Below are positions 34,414 to 43,562 of a stretch of DNA of 64,000 nt, piece by piece (the first letter of the stretch is position 1; each line of letters begins with the position of its first letter). The position numbers were made by a program, and so were the translations under genes. The notes beneath the pieces were generated by a model, which did not search any database, was not told the DNA's origin, and saw nothing but the letters and a program-made list of their open reading frames with translations. Source of the stretch: JBBKXR01 sp037969585 (GTDB lineage: Bacteria > Verrucomicrobiota > Verrucomicrobiia > Verrucomicrobiales > DEV007); contig JBBKXR010000160.1 of assembly GCA_037969585.1 (NCBI GenBank), positions 18,515 to 82,514 on the forward strand. Direction: 5' to 3'.

Positions 34414-35337
34414 ATGAAGAAAGCATTCGCAATTTTTACCGCGGTCATCCTGATGCCTGCAAGCCAAAGCTTGGCGTGGACAGGTGGTCCGTTTAGCAAT
34501 AATTCTCGATTCGCCAGTGGAGACGACGGTGTTTACGAGGCAGTTGCTACCACCAGCAATGGTCTTGGCATCTATCGATTCGCCGTTCGCAACAACGGTT
34601 CTTCATCAGAAGCTGCGGGCGGTGGCGGCACCAATCCGAATGGTTCGACCGGTGTTAGCTCCAACGTCCAGTTCAGCGCCGGGCTGCTGGCAGCGAGTTC
34701 GAGCAATGTTTGGTACTACAAAGGGATCACCTACTACGGTCCTGCGTTTGGCACGGTCAATTCTGACGCGGGGATCGTGGTTTGTATTGGCAACGCGGAA
34801 AGTAACCAGCCCAGCGTTGGAGGACTTCAGGGCCAAAGTGGAGCTGCCCCTCTACCAGCTCAGAATGGAACTGGCGGTATCAACGGTGTGGTCATCAGGG
34901 GACCGCAGGGCGGCAACATCGGCTATGCCAACTCCAGTTTCACCGCCAAAATCAAGAAGAAGGATAGCCCGACGGTCCGGTTCAACGGAACGGGAGTGGT
35001 TAGTTTTGTTGGTGAAGCCAATATTGTTGCCGAGGTCGAAGCGATCAATCCTGTCATCATCACTGCTGGTGGCGTGATCGGGGCTCAAACAAATACCGCG
35101 GTGGGAACGGCTCCAGGCGGCACGAACACTGCTACTGGTGTTTCGACTGGATCTGTGACCACTACTCCCGGTGGTGGTACCTCCAGTGTGAACGCGAGTT
35201 TCACCAATACGACAAACAGCTTTAGCAGCAACACTTTGGTCAGCACTGGCGGCGAAGACTCTGATTTCTCGCAGCGGGGCCACGTGCGCAAGTTCGTCGT
35301 CTTCGGTTCGCGTGTTTCGACGACGGTGACTCCTTAG
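34414..35337 (+). CDS. unknown exported Gly/Ser/Thr/Asn-rich protein
   Basis: 307 residues. Signal peptide 1-21 (MKKAFAIFTAVILMPASQSLA). The mature part opens WTGGPFSNNSRFASGDDGVYEAVATT, given here in part: a phrase pair GVYEAV / GIYRFAV and then WYYKGITYYG suggest a beta-structured domain (about 22-125). The second half (about 205-285) is low-complexity Thr/Ser/Gly/Asn. No membrane anchor or sorting signal is seen. No family recognised; a secreted or surface structural protein is plausible. It is monocistronic, with a strong terminator 50 bases after the stop and a prepilin-like gene next. Confidence 0.8.
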   Translation: MKKAFAIFTAVILMPASQSLAWTGGPFSNNSRFASGDDGVYEAVATTSNGLGIYRFAVRNNGSSSEAAGGGGTNPNGSTGVSSNVQFSAGLLAASSSNVWYYKGITYYGPAFGTVNSDAGIVVCIGNAESNQPSVGGLQGQSGAAPLPAQNGTGGINGVVIRGPQGGNIGYANSSFTAKIKKKDSPTVRFNGTGVVSFVGEANIVAEVEAINPVIITAGGVIGAQTNTAVGTAPGGTNTATGVSTGSVTTTPGGGTSSVNASFTNTTNSFSSNTLVSTGGEDSDFSQRGHVRKFVVFGSRVSTTVTP

Positions 35338-35386
35338 TTCCCGCCTCTGAAATCAAGCGCTGCGCATCAGCTTGAACCTATCATTT

Positions 35387-35420
35387 CGCCAGCCTCTTTG
35401 CGGAGGCTGGCGTTTTTTTT
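35387..35420 (+). terminator. intrinsic terminator of the exported-protein gene
   Basis: Perfect 10-bp stem CGCCAGCCTC (35387-35396) / GAGGCTGGCG (35403-35412), 6-nt loop, then eight T (35413-35420). It is the clearest Rho-independent terminator in the window. Confidence 0.93.
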
Positions 35421-35553
35421 GGCAATCCTGCCGCAAATGCGACCTACTATGCGGTTTGTTGCCGCCGATCGACTAAGATTCATCGCGCGATGAGTTTTTG
35501 CGCCGGCTTCGAGCCGGTGATAGGCTTGCGATGCTAATTTTCTAAGTTATTTC

Positions 35554-36069
35554 ATGGGGTTTTCTTCCACAAATCGGAACAAAGTCAGCGGTTACACCTT
35601 GCTGGAGCTGGCCGTCGTCATGCTGATCATTGCGATTCTGGCTTTGCTGAGCGTCGTTGGTTACGGTGCCTACAAGCGGCATGTCGAAAAGGTTCAGTGC
35701 CTGACTCAGCTGCGAACTATCCATTTAGGGTTAGCCACGCATGTTGCGGATCGCCACTACTGGCCCCAACCACCCATGGGGATCGATGGTCTTACTGAAG
35801 AGGATTGGTTTGGCTGGTGGACAGCGCAATTGGTGCCGTTCGGAGTGGAACCCGAAGTGTGGCTGTGTCCTACCGACAGGGTCGACCCGGAAGAAGAGAA
35901 ACCGCGCGGTCAGCGTGGCTCATACGTTCCCACTGTCTTCGACACGGGACGTTACACGCCCTACCGCTGGGCCCAGCCGTGGTTGATGGAGCGTGGTGAC
36001 ATGCATGGCAAGGGCGCGCACATCGTCATGCCTAATGGTGAGATTACCACCTCGCAGCAGGTGAGGTAG
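35554..36069 (+). CDS. prepilin-like protein (type IV pilin / pseudopilin N-terminus)
   Basis: 171 residues. Class III signal: basic leader with cleavage after Gly13, then YTLLELAVVMLIIAILALL with Glu at mature position 5. The rest (about 40-171) is a small globular part with conserved-looking WLCP and a PYRWAQPWLM stretch. Verrucomicrobia encode many lone proteins of this type outside any secretion operon, often without known function. No assembly ATPase, platform protein or peptidase gene is nearby. Start ATG 35554 fits the short leader. Confidence 0.85.
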   Translation: MGFSSTNRNKVSGYTLLELAVVMLIIAILALLSVVGYGAYKRHVEKVQCLTQLRTIHLGLATHVADRHYWPQPPMGIDGLTEEDWFGWWTAQLVPFGVEPEVWLCPTDRVDPEEEKPRGQRGSYVPTVFDTGRYTPYRWAQPWLMERGDMHGKGAHIVMPNGEITTSQQVR

Positions 36070-36172
36070 GTAGGTTGATCGGGACGGACGCAGGGGTGCC
36101 TGCGGAGATTATCAGTCGCCGTGGGCGAAACACCGGCTACCGGAGAAATCTTATGGCCTTTGGCGTTCTTGG

Positions 36173-37567
36173 TCAGCCCAGGCCGTCGATTTGCCAGCCG
36201 TCGCGGTAGGTGCGTTTAACGAGCTTGGTCGCTTCGGCACTGTTAGAGAATTCCAGCGCGTCGCGGTCCCATTCGAGCCACTGTTCGGCGTGGCGGTCGG
36301 CGATAGCGCCAACCAGAACGGCTTCGGTCAGCGGCCCGCCGTGATTGAAATCGGCAATCGCACGGGCGTTTCCGCCAGCGATGGCGGCGTCGGCCCAGCC
36401 GTGATAGTGATCCTGTGGTTCGAGATCGTTGGGATATTTATCCGCGGGGAATACTGATCCGTCGCTGGGCAGTACCACAGGCTTCCCACCGCGATAGTTT
36501 TTGAAAATGGTGCCTGTCTCGCCGATCCAGCAGGTGCCAGAAGCTGGCAGCTCGTCGACACCCTCTGGTAGTGGGATACGCGATGCATCGGGGCGGATGT
36601 CGCCATCGTGCCAGGTTACTTTTACGGTTTCATCGAGCGTTACCTCCGTGCCGGGAAATATCAGTTCAACTTGTCGGTGTTCGGCCCACAGTGGGCCATT
36701 GCTGCCTGGTGTAGTTTGGCGTACCTTGAGGGGTGCAGTGAGTTTGAGGGCATCGAACGTTGGGTCGAAGTGGTGGCAACCCATGTCGCCCATCTCACCG
36801 ACTCCGAAATCGAACCAGGCGCGCCAGTTCTTCGGGTGATAGGTGTTTTCCAGATAGGGCCGCGGTTCGCGAACTCCGATCCAGAGATCCCAGTCGAAAC
36901 CTGCGGGGATGGTGTCGGCTTTGGCACGCAATTCGGTGTTTTTCGGCCACCAGCTGAGCGGCTTGTTCTCCCAGATCAGCACCTCTTTGATTTTGCCGAC
37001 CGCCCCGTTGCGGATCAGCTCGACGGCCATGCGGCTTTCGATGGTCGAGCGGCCTTGATTGCCGAGTTGGCTGACTACGTTGGCCTTAGCGGACTCTTCG
37101 GTGATGACGCGGCATTCCTGAATTGTCGAAGCCATCGGCTTCTGCAGGTAGAGATGTTTTTTGGCACGCAATGCAGTGACCGCCGGCGCGGCGTGCATGT
37201 GATCGGGAATACCGATGGTGATTGCATCAAATTTATCGATGTGTTTGCCGCTGAGCATTTCACGCCAGTCCGAATGCGTTGAAGCGTTGGCAAAGTTACG
37301 CGCCGCCTTCGGCATTTCAGAAGCATCGACGTCGCAAAGCCCGACGATTTCGACACCGCGGTGACTGGCGATGCTGCGCATGGTGTTACCGCCCATGCCG
37401 GCGATACCGATGCAGCCGACCTGGAGCTTGCTGTTTGGTGAACCCTGACTACGCAGGACTGCGGGAAAGCCGAGCGCTCCGACGGTAGCGGCGGCACCGC
37501 TTTTCAAAAAGCCACGACGGTTCAGCGATGCAGGAGTGTTGGGTGAGGAGGCAGTTTGCTTGGACAT
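36173..37567 (-). CDS. Gfo/Idh/MocA family oxidoreductase, TAT-exported
   Basis: 464 residues from ATG 37567 (MSKQTASSPN). Twin-arginine signal NRRGFLKSGAAATVGALGF (about 16-34). NAD(P)-binding Rossmann start VGCIGIAGMGG, then GLCDVD and AITIGIPDHMHAAP; the family motif LYLQKPMA (E/Q-K-P) supplies the catalytic Lys. The C-terminal domain includes EVLIWENKPLSWWP and GVGEMGDMGCHHFDP. Such enzymes oxidise or epimerise sugars; a TAT signal is frequent in Verrucomicrobia and Planctomycetes. A longer start at 37639 would bury the TAT signal. A sulfatase remnant sits immediately upstream. Confidence 0.92.
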   Translation of the reverse strand: MSKQTASSPNTPASLNRRGFLKSGAAATVGALGFPAVLRSQGSPNSKLQVGCIGIAGMGGNTMRSIASHRGVEIVGLCDVDASEMPKAARNFANASTHSDWREMLSGKHIDKFDAITIGIPDHMHAAPAVTALRAKKHLYLQKPMASTIQECRVITEESAKANVVSQLGNQGRSTIESRMAVELIRNGAVGKIKEVLIWENKPLSWWPKNTELRAKADTIPAGFDWDLWIGVREPRPYLENTYHPKNWRAWFDFGVGEMGDMGCHHFDPTFDALKLTAPLKVRQTTPGSNGPLWAEHRQVELIFPGTEVTLDETVKVTWHDGDIRPDASRIPLPEGVDELPASGTCWIGETGTIFKNYRGGKPVVLPSDGSVFPADKYPNDLEPQDHYHGWADAAIAGGNARAIADFNHGGPLTEAVLVGAIADRHAEQWLEWDRDALEFSNSAEATKLVKRTYRDGWQIDGLG

Positions 37568-37646
37568 AAAATATTTGGATGCTGAGTCTGGCAGGCGGTA
37601 AAATCGTCTCGGATGCCGCAACCGGTCAAGGTCCGTCATGCGCTAC

Positions 37647-37853
37647 CTACTCAGGGGCGCGGCTGAAGATCAGGGATGGCTCTGTGAACGCATCGAGGTG
37701 TTGCGCCGCTACATTCTGGCCGCCGTAGCAATCAAGCTTTTCGTAGCCGAGGTCATCGGCGAACAGCAGCAGTATATTTGGCTGCTTTGTCTCGGAGGCA
37801 GAGACTTGGACGGTGCACAAGCAGCGAAGGATGAAACCGAGGACGAATCTCAT
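37647..37853 (-). pseudogene. sulfatase remnant (N-terminal 68 codons only)
   Basis: The frame begins with a signal-like peptide (MRFVLGFILRCLCTVQVSA), then KQPNILLLFADDLGYEKLDC and YGGQNVAAQHLDAF. These are the sulfatase start: the PNI-FADDLG metal site followed by (T/A)PHLD. After LIFSRAPE a stop ends the frame, just before the formylglycine C-x-P-S-R site would come. The piece cannot encode an active sulfatase. It lies between the Gfo/Idh gene and the metallopeptidase gene on the same strand, which suggests a deletion of the sulfatase body. Confidence 0.72.
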
Positions 37854-37862
37854 GACCCGAGC

Positions 37863-38759
37863 CTAGAGGGACTCGTAAGGTATTTTAAAGGTATCACCGT
37901 CTTCGATGCGACCGCTTTGGTAGCCTTTCATGAACCAGCGCATGCGCTGTTCGGACGTGCCATGAGTAAAGGCGTGTGGGACCACCCTGCCCTGGGATTT
38001 CTTCTGAATGGCGTCATCGCCGATTGCGTTGGCGGCGCGCATCGCTTCTTCGATATCGCCGCCTTCGAGATACTGCTTGCTGTGGTGAGCCCATACACCG
38101 GCGTAGAAGTCTGCCTGCAGTTCGAGGCGGACCGACATCTGTTTGCCGTCTGGCTTGCCGCGGCGGGCGGAAACTTCCGATGAGGTGCCAAGCAGGTTCT
38201 GCACATGATGTCCAACTTCGTGAGCGATCACATAGGCTTGGGCGAAGTCTCCAGGAGCGTTGAAGGACTGCGCCAATTCGTCGTAAAATTTCAGGTCAAT
38301 GTATACCTTTTTGTCGGCGGGACAGTAAAACGGGCCCATCGCCGCCTGACCCGGTCCGCAACCGCCGGTCTGGATCATGCCGCGATAAAAAACTAACTTG
38401 GGTTCTTCATAACTGCTGCCGTGGCGAGCGAATTCCGAGGCCCAGACTTCTTCTGTCCCAGCCAGCACGACAGCGACAAACTCCGTCAGTTCCTGTTCCT
38501 TGGGACTGATTTCAGCGGGTGTCGAAGAACTGGTGGTTGAGCTCCCACCTTGAAGCAGTCGCGCGGGATCGACGATGCCGAGTTTCCACAAGACCAGAAC
38601 GCCAATGCCGGCGATGAAGATGCCTTTGATGCCAAATCGGCTGGCGATCATCATCACTAGATTCATGCCGATGCCACCACCGCGGCTACCGCCACCGCCA
38701 CCGGACGACGAGCGCCGGTCTTCAACATTGCTACTTCCTTGTCGGCCTTTCCAGCGCAT
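37863..38759 (-). CDS. YpfJ/KPN_02809-type neutral zinc metallopeptidase
   Basis: 298 residues. Gly/Ser/Arg-rich N-terminus (MRWKGRQGSSNVEDRRSSSG start typical), one transmembrane segment at about 44-62, and a periplasmic catalytic part. Zinc motif HEVGHH (His180, Glu181, His184), with a downstream acidic ligand in RLELQADFYAGVW. Conserved cysteines Cys134 and Cys146 (GGCGPGQAAMGPFYCP) and GQVVPHAFTHGTSEQR-like end (here GRVVPHAFTHGTSEQRMRWF) fit the family. The role is poorly known. The gene ends 9 bases from the sulfatase remnant. Confidence 0.93.
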   Translation of the reverse strand: MRWKGRQGSSNVEDRRSSSGGGGGSRGGGIGMNLVMMIASRFGIKGIFIAGIGVLVLWKLGIVDPARLLQGGSSTTSSSTPAEISPKEQELTEFVAVVLAGTEEVWASEFARHGSSYEEPKLVFYRGMIQTGGCGPGQAAMGPFYCPADKKVYIDLKFYDELAQSFNAPGDFAQAYVIAHEVGHHVQNLLGTSSEVSARRGKPDGKQMSVRLELQADFYAGVWAHHSKQYLEGGDIEEAMRAANAIGDDAIQKKSQGRVVPHAFTHGTSEQRMRWFMKGYQSGRIEDGDTFKIPYESL

Positions 38760-38851
38760 CAGATTATTTTGGTAAAACTCAAACGGTCTCTGGCGCAGAC
38801 TACACTGATTTCTGCCAGGCGGTCAAATAGTGTGGATGGGAGCCAGCAAAT

Positions 38852-40027
38852 CTATGGCGACTCCGAAAATGCTTTCAGTGCGGCTTTGCGAAATTCGTTC
38901 TGGCTGTCCTTTCCTCCACCCGGAAACCCGGCGTGCTGCACTAACCAAACCAAGATGAGGCCCGTCTGGGTGTCGACCGAGGTGTTGGTAGAATAGGCTC
39001 CACCGTGACCCCAACCTGAGGGACTGACCGCAAAGCCGAAACCGTAGCCAGATTCGATTTCGTCGGGAGTTTGTTTTGAGGTCAGTTGCGCGACGCCAGC
39101 CGCAGACAAATACCGTTTACCGTTCAACTCGCCGCCGTTGAGCAGCATCTGATAAAAGCGCGCAATGTCTTCGGCGGTGGAGAAAAGACCACCGGCCGGC
39201 ATTGGAAAACGCCGTTGGCGATCGATGAGCGGGTAATGCAACTGAGTGATCTCGAGAGCTTCCAGTCCGGCTTTGTCGGGACCGGGACGGTATGACTTGG
39301 CGATGCGAGCCAACTGTTCTTCGCTCGGCCAGAAGGTGGTGTCTTTCATGCCAAGGGGCCCAAACAACCGCTCATCGAGAAAGTCTTCGAAGCTCTCTTT
39401 GCTGACCACCTCGATGATCCGCGCCGCGGTGTTGATGCCGGCATTGCTGTATCGATAGAAGGTGCCGGGTTGGTGATCGAGCGGCGTCATCGCATAGCTG
39501 CGAACTCGGGCGCTGAGCGCATACAGGTCGAGGGTCGGTTCTTCCAGAGCCGACTTGAAGGGCAGGCCGCTGGTGTGCGAAAGAATGTCGCGAACCGTGA
39601 TCGGGCGATTGGGTTTTTGTAAAATCACTCGATCGCCGCTGTCACTTTTTTCAGCGACCACCATCTGACTGGCAAATTCGGGAAGGTGTTTTTCGACGGC
39701 GTCGTCCAGGCTGATGAATGCCTCGTCGACGAGCATCATCACTGCCGCGGCTGTGATCGGCTTCGACTGCGAGGCGATCCAGAAAATCGAGTCATCGGCC
39801 ATCGGCTTTTGGTTTTCGACATCGGCGAAGCCAACCGATTCAAGCGCGAGGACTCTGTCCTTGTCGGCCACCAGCATCACTGCTCCGGCGAGCTCGTTTC
39901 GCTCGGCGAACGGTTGAACCGCGGCGCTGAGTTGCCTGGCCTCCCCGTCTTCTTTGGCAAAGGCCGTAGGCTCGCAAAATAAGGAGAAAGAGAACAGGCA
40001 GAGAAGCAGGCAGGAACGAGCGTTCAT
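38852..40027 (-). CDS. serine hydrolase, beta-lactamase/class C-like, exported
   Basis: 391 residues from ATG 40027, which opens a signal peptide (MNARSCLLLCLFSFSLFCEP); the longer frame to 40246 runs through the E2 gene and is rejected. Catalytic S-x-x-K is Ser86-Gln-Ser-Lys89; the Tyr motif is YRYSNAGIN; the third motif is HGG in GWGHGGAYS. The S12/EstB-like family includes esterases, D-aminopeptidases and class C beta-lactamases; which activity applies is open. It follows the pdh operon in the same direction after about 110 bases. Confidence 0.9.
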   Translation of the reverse strand: MNARSCLLLCLFSFSLFCEPTAFAKEDGEARQLSAAVQPFAERNELAGAVMLVADKDRVLALESVGFADVENQKPMADDSIFWIASQSKPITAAAVMMLVDEAFISLDDAVEKHLPEFASQMVVAEKSDSGDRVILQKPNRPITVRDILSHTSGLPFKSALEEPTLDLYALSARVRSYAMTPLDHQPGTFYRYSNAGINTAARIIEVVSKESFEDFLDERLFGPLGMKDTTFWPSEEQLARIAKSYRPGPDKAGLEALEITQLHYPLIDRQRRFPMPAGGLFSTAEDIARFYQMLLNGGELNGKRYLSAAGVAQLTSKQTPDEIESGYGFGFAVSPSGWGHGGAYSTNTSVDTQTGLILVWLVQHAGFPGGGKDSQNEFRKAALKAFSESP

Positions 40028-40137
40028 GCGCGATCCTAGGCTCGACACGATGTGCAGAGCGAGACGCGATTTGAGTCTCGAGAATGAACTCACGCTATCC
40101 GGCGAATTCTGGACGCGTTGGTCGTAGACTGCTGAAT

Positions 40138-41418
40138 CTATAGCAGCATCAGCGCCGGATTTTCGAGCAGCTTGCGGAACGCGGCGAGATAGAGGGCTCC
40201 GACGGCGCCGTCGACGACGCGGTGGTCGCCACTGAGTCCGATCCACATGCGCTGACCGGCGACGATGTCACCGGAGTCGTTGACTACGGGTTTGTTGACG
40301 ATACCGCCGATGCTGAGAATCATCGCCTGAGGTGGATTGATGATCGCTGCAAAGCTGTCGATGCCGTAGGCGCCGAGATTGGAAATGGTGATCGTGCCGC
40401 CCTGCATTTCGTCGGGCGAAAGTTTCTTCGAGCGGGCCCGAGTGGCGAGGTCTTTGATCTCTTCGCTGAGTTGCAGAATACTTTTATGCTGCGCCTGACG
40501 GATGACCGGTGTGACCAAGCCTTCGTCGATGGCGACCGCAACCGATAGATGAATGTCACCGTACTGAATGACAGCGTCGCCGGCGAAGGAAGCATTCACA
40601 CGCGGTTCGGCGACGGCGGCACTGACCGCTGCTTTCATGATGAAATCATTGACGGTGTACTTGTGGCCGCCGGTGGACTCGTTGGCCTGGTTGATCTGCT
40701 TGCGGAACGCCATCAGCGGAGCGGCATCGAGCTCGATGTTCAGGTAGAAATGCGGAATCGTCGTCTTGCTGGTCAATAAACGCTCGGCGATGACGCGGCG
40801 CATGCCGGACAACTCGAGACGTTGGTCACCGGCTGCGGCGGGCATGGACGCAACTGCATGAGCGGCTGGTGCAGAGGCGGTTGATGGCGCGGCCGATGCC
40901 GATCCGGGCTGGGCGCTTTCGACATCGGCGCGGACAATGCGACCACCGGGGCCGCTACCTTTGACGCCGGCAAGGTCGATACCCTGTTTATTGGCGATTT
41001 TTTTGGCTAACGGAGATGCTTTGATTCGCTGACCATCCGCGGTGTGGGTGGCGGCGGGCGCGTCACTAACATCATCGACAGATGAGGCGCTGTCGTCAGC
41101 GCTGTCATCGTCGGAAGTAGCGGCAGCGCCGCTGTCCCCTGCTCCGTCGCCACTCGGCGCGGTTGCGGGTGCTTCTTCGCCATCTTCGACGAGGATACCG
41201 AGCACGGCACCAAGGGGTGCTTTTTCGCCGGCCTGGACGTAGATTTTTCCGAGTGTGCCGGACTCGAAGCTTTCCATTTCCATGGTCGCCTTATCGGTTT
41301 CGATTTCGGCAAGGATGTCGCCGGCGTTGATGGAATCGCCTTCGGCGACGAGCCACTTGACCAGAGTTCCCTCGGTCATGGTGTCGCTCAACTTGGGCAT
41401 TTCGATATTGGTGGCCAT
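40138..41418 (-). CDS. pdhC: pyruvate dehydrogenase E2, dihydrolipoamide acetyltransferase
   Basis: 426 residues. One lipoyl domain (1-78, Lys43 in EIETDKATMEM), an Ala/Asp/Ser-rich linker, a peripheral-subunit-binding domain (about 132-170: ASPLAKKIANKQGIDL, GSGPGGRIVRADV), a second Ala/Pro linker and the acetyltransferase core (about 205-426) with HRVVDG (His399, Asp403). It transfers acetyl groups to CoA in the pyruvate dehydrogenase complex. It is the last gene of E1-alpha, E1-beta, E2. The leader carries TTTACCGCCT on its own strand 13 bases before the start. Confidence 0.95.
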   Translation of the reverse strand: MATNIEMPKLSDTMTEGTLVKWLVAEGDSINAGDILAEIETDKATMEMESFESGTLGKIYVQAGEKAPLGAVLGILVEDGEEAPATAPSGDGAGDSGAAATSDDDSADDSASSVDDVSDAPAATHTADGQRIKASPLAKKIANKQGIDLAGVKGSGPGGRIVRADVESAQPGSASAAPSTASAPAAHAVASMPAAAGDQRLELSGMRRVIAERLLTSKTTIPHFYLNIELDAAPLMAFRKQINQANESTGGHKYTVNDFIMKAAVSAAVAEPRVNASFAGDAVIQYGDIHLSVAVAIDEGLVTPVIRQAQHKSILQLSEEIKDLATRARSKKLSPDEMQGGTITISNLGAYGIDSFAAIINPPQAMILSIGGIVNKPVVNDSGDIVAGQRMWIGLSGDHRVVDGAVGALYLAAFRKLLENPALMLL

Positions 41419-41466
41419 GTTAGGAAAGTAAGGCGGTAAAAATTGGGCTCAAGCCTGAATGATCTC

Positions 41467-42450
41467 TTAACAGATTTTCAGGACTTTTTCGATAACGGTG
41501 TCGACCTGTGGCAGTTGGTGATGTTCGATGTGTGGGCTGTAGATCGCCGGGGCATCCATTGCGGAGAGGCGCAGGACGGGGGCATCGAGATCGTCGAAGG
41601 CTTTTTCCTGAATGGTTGAAGCGATCTGGGCGCCGACGCCACAGAAGGGGCGGTTCTCTTCGACGTAAACGGCGCGATGCGTTTTGCGAACGGACTTGAG
41701 GATGGTGTCCTCGTCGAGCGGCCGGATCGAACGCAGGTCGACGACTTCAGCGTTGATGTTGTGCTCGTCGGCGAGTTTCTCGGCGGCGGCAAGACAGACG
41801 AGGACTGAACGACCGTGAGCGATCAGCGAAATATCAGCGCCTTCCTTTTTCACTTCGGCGACGCCGAGCGGGATCAGGTATTCTTCGTCCGGAATCTCGC
41901 TGAAAGCCTCTGGCAAATTATAGAGCGAGGTGTTCTCCATGACGTACACGGGGTCGTTGTCGCGGATCGCGGTTTTCATCAGACCTTTGGCATCGTAGGC
42001 GGTCGCCGGGCAGACGATTTTCAAGCCCGGCATATTGGCGAGAATATTTTCGGGTGTGTGCGAGTGGGTGGCACCGACGTTGGTGCCGCCATTGGCCGGG
42101 CCACGAATGACGATCGGCACATTGATCAGGCCACCGGACATGTAGCGGACGGTGGCGGCGTTGTTGACCAGTTGGTCGAAGGCGACGTAGGCGAAGCTCC
42201 AGAACATGAGTTCCATAACAGGGCGGACGCCGAGCATGGAGGCGCCGATGCCCATGCCGATGAAACCGGCTTCGGAGATTGGGGCGTCGATGATTCGTTT
42301 GTCTCCCCATTTTTTCCAAAGTCCTTCGGTGACTTTGTAGGCTCCGTTGTACTCGGCGACTTCTTCACCGATGATGACGACGTTTTCGTCGTGAGCGAGT
42401 TCTTCATCGAAGGCCTGATTGAGGGCTTCGCGGTATCTAATTTTGGCCAT
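41467..42450 (-). CDS. pdhB: pyruvate dehydrogenase E1 component, beta subunit
   Basis: 327 residues, the standard E1-beta size. Family phrases: YREALNQAFDEELAHDENVV, IIGEEVAEYNGAYKVTEGL, DAPISEAGFIGMGIGASMLG, RPVMELMFWSF, GANGGTNVGATHSH-like segment, VVDLRSIRPLDEDTILKSV and EENRPFCGVG. It forms the thiamine-diphosphate site with the alpha subunit and binds E2. Gaps of 35 bases to pdhA and about 50 to pdhC point to one operon. Confidence 0.96.
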   Translation of the reverse strand: MAKIRYREALNQAFDEELAHDENVVIIGEEVAEYNGAYKVTEGLWKKWGDKRIIDAPISEAGFIGMGIGASMLGVRPVMELMFWSFAYVAFDQLVNNAATVRYMSGGLINVPIVIRGPANGGTNVGATHSHTPENILANMPGLKIVCPATAYDAKGLMKTAIRDNDPVYVMENTSLYNLPEAFSEIPDEEYLIPLGVAEVKKEGADISLIAHGRSVLVCLAAAEKLADEHNINAEVVDLRSIRPLDEDTILKSVRKTHRAVYVEENRPFCGVGAQIASTIQEKAFDDLDAPVLRLSAMDAPAIYSPHIEHHQLPQVDTVIEKVLKIC

Positions 42451-42485
42451 ACTTAAATATTCGTAAGTGTTTAATAATTAATCAC

Positions 42486-43562
42486 TTAGCTATTAAAAAA
42501 ATGCTTCCCGGTCTGGCCGGCTTCGGTGTTCTCATCAACTTCCCAGTAGACGTCTTTGTAGATATCCGGGATCTCCGGTGGTGGGCTCTTTTCGGCGAAC
42601 TCAACGGAAGCTTTGGCTTCGGCATCGATTTCTTTGCGCATGGTTTCCACCTGATCGTCGTCGATGACGCCTTCGGTGGCGAGTTGTTTGCGCCAGAGGA
42701 TAATGGGGTCGTGCTCTTGTTTGTAGCGTTCGATCTCTTCTTTGGTGCGGTACTTATCTGCATTGGCGTCCGCCACGCTGTGTCCGTAGTAGCGGTAAGT
42801 TGCGAGTTCGAGAACGGTGGGTCGCGATTCGTTGTGCGCACGTTCGATGGCGCGCTGAGTGACCGCGCGCACTTCGTAGATGTTTTCGCCGTTGGCTTTT
42901 TCCCAGGCAATATTGTAAGCGTCGGCGCGGGCGGCGAGGCCGCCTTCGGGATGGGCGGATGAACGTTCCTGACTGGTGCCCATCGAGTAGCCGTTGTTTT
43001 CAATGATGTAGACCACGGGGAGATCCCAAAGTGAGGCGAGATTGAGTGACTCGTGGTAGGCACCCTGATTGATCGCGCCGTCGCCCATGTAGCAAAGGCA
43101 GCAACCTTTCAGTCCTTTGTATTTTAATGCGAAGGCGAGTCCGGCGCCGAGTGGTGTCTGGCCGGCGACGATGCCGTGACCGCCCCAGTAGTTTTTGTCG
43201 GGCGCGAAGAAATGCATCGATCCGCCTTTGCCTTTTGAACAGCCATCGACCTTGCCGAAAAGCTCGGCCATGCACTCGTTCATGGTCATGCCGACGGCGA
43301 GCGCGTGGCCGTGATCGCGATAAGCGGTGATGACATGATCATTCTCGCCGCACAGATTGATGGTGCCGACGGCGACCGATTCCTGACCTATGTAGAGGTG
43401 AAGAAAGCCACCCATTTTGCCCTTCTGATACTGTTGAAGCGAAACCTGTTCGAAGCGACGGATGCGCATCATGTCGCGCAGCATGCTGATCTTTTCATCG
43501 GCGCTAAGCTTCTTGTTGATGGGGGCGTCCGCGTGGTTGGAGGAATCGGCGACTTCTGACAT
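42486..43562 (-). CDS. pdhA: pyruvate dehydrogenase E1 component, alpha subunit
   Basis: 358 residues. Thiamine-diphosphate motif GDGAINQGAYHESLNLASLW with the terminal ENN (IIENNGYSMGTS). Phosphorylation-loop region RYYGHSVADANADKYRTKEE, and GGHGIVAGQTPLGAGLAFA. N-terminal RDMMRIRRFEQVSLQQYQKG and FLHLYIGQESVAVG are typical of the E1-alpha of Gram-positive and Verrucomicrobia-type complexes, unlike the fused AceE of E. coli. First gene of pdhA-pdhB-pdhC; divergent from mnmG, with a parS-like site between them. Confidence 0.96.
   Translation of the reverse strand: MSEVADSSNHADAPINKKLSADEKISMLRDMMRIRRFEQVSLQQYQKGKMGGFLHLYIGQESVAVGTINLCGENDHVITAYRDHGHALAVGMTMNECMAELFGKVDGCSKGKGGSMHFFAPDKNYWGGHGIVAGQTPLGAGLAFALKYKGLKGCCLCYMGDGAINQGAYHESLNLASLWDLPVVYIIENNGYSMGTSQERSSAHPEGGLAARADAYNIAWEKANGENIYEVRAVTQRAIERAHNESRPTVLELATYRYYGHSVADANADKYRTKEEIERYKQEHDPIILWRKQLATEGVIDDDQVETMRKEIDAEAKASVEFAEKSPPPEIPDIYKDVYWEVDENTEAGQTGKHFFNS

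Noticed and set aside
40028..40246. Longer start for the serine hydrolase
   Set aside because: It overlaps the end of pdhC and would bury the signal peptide at 40027.
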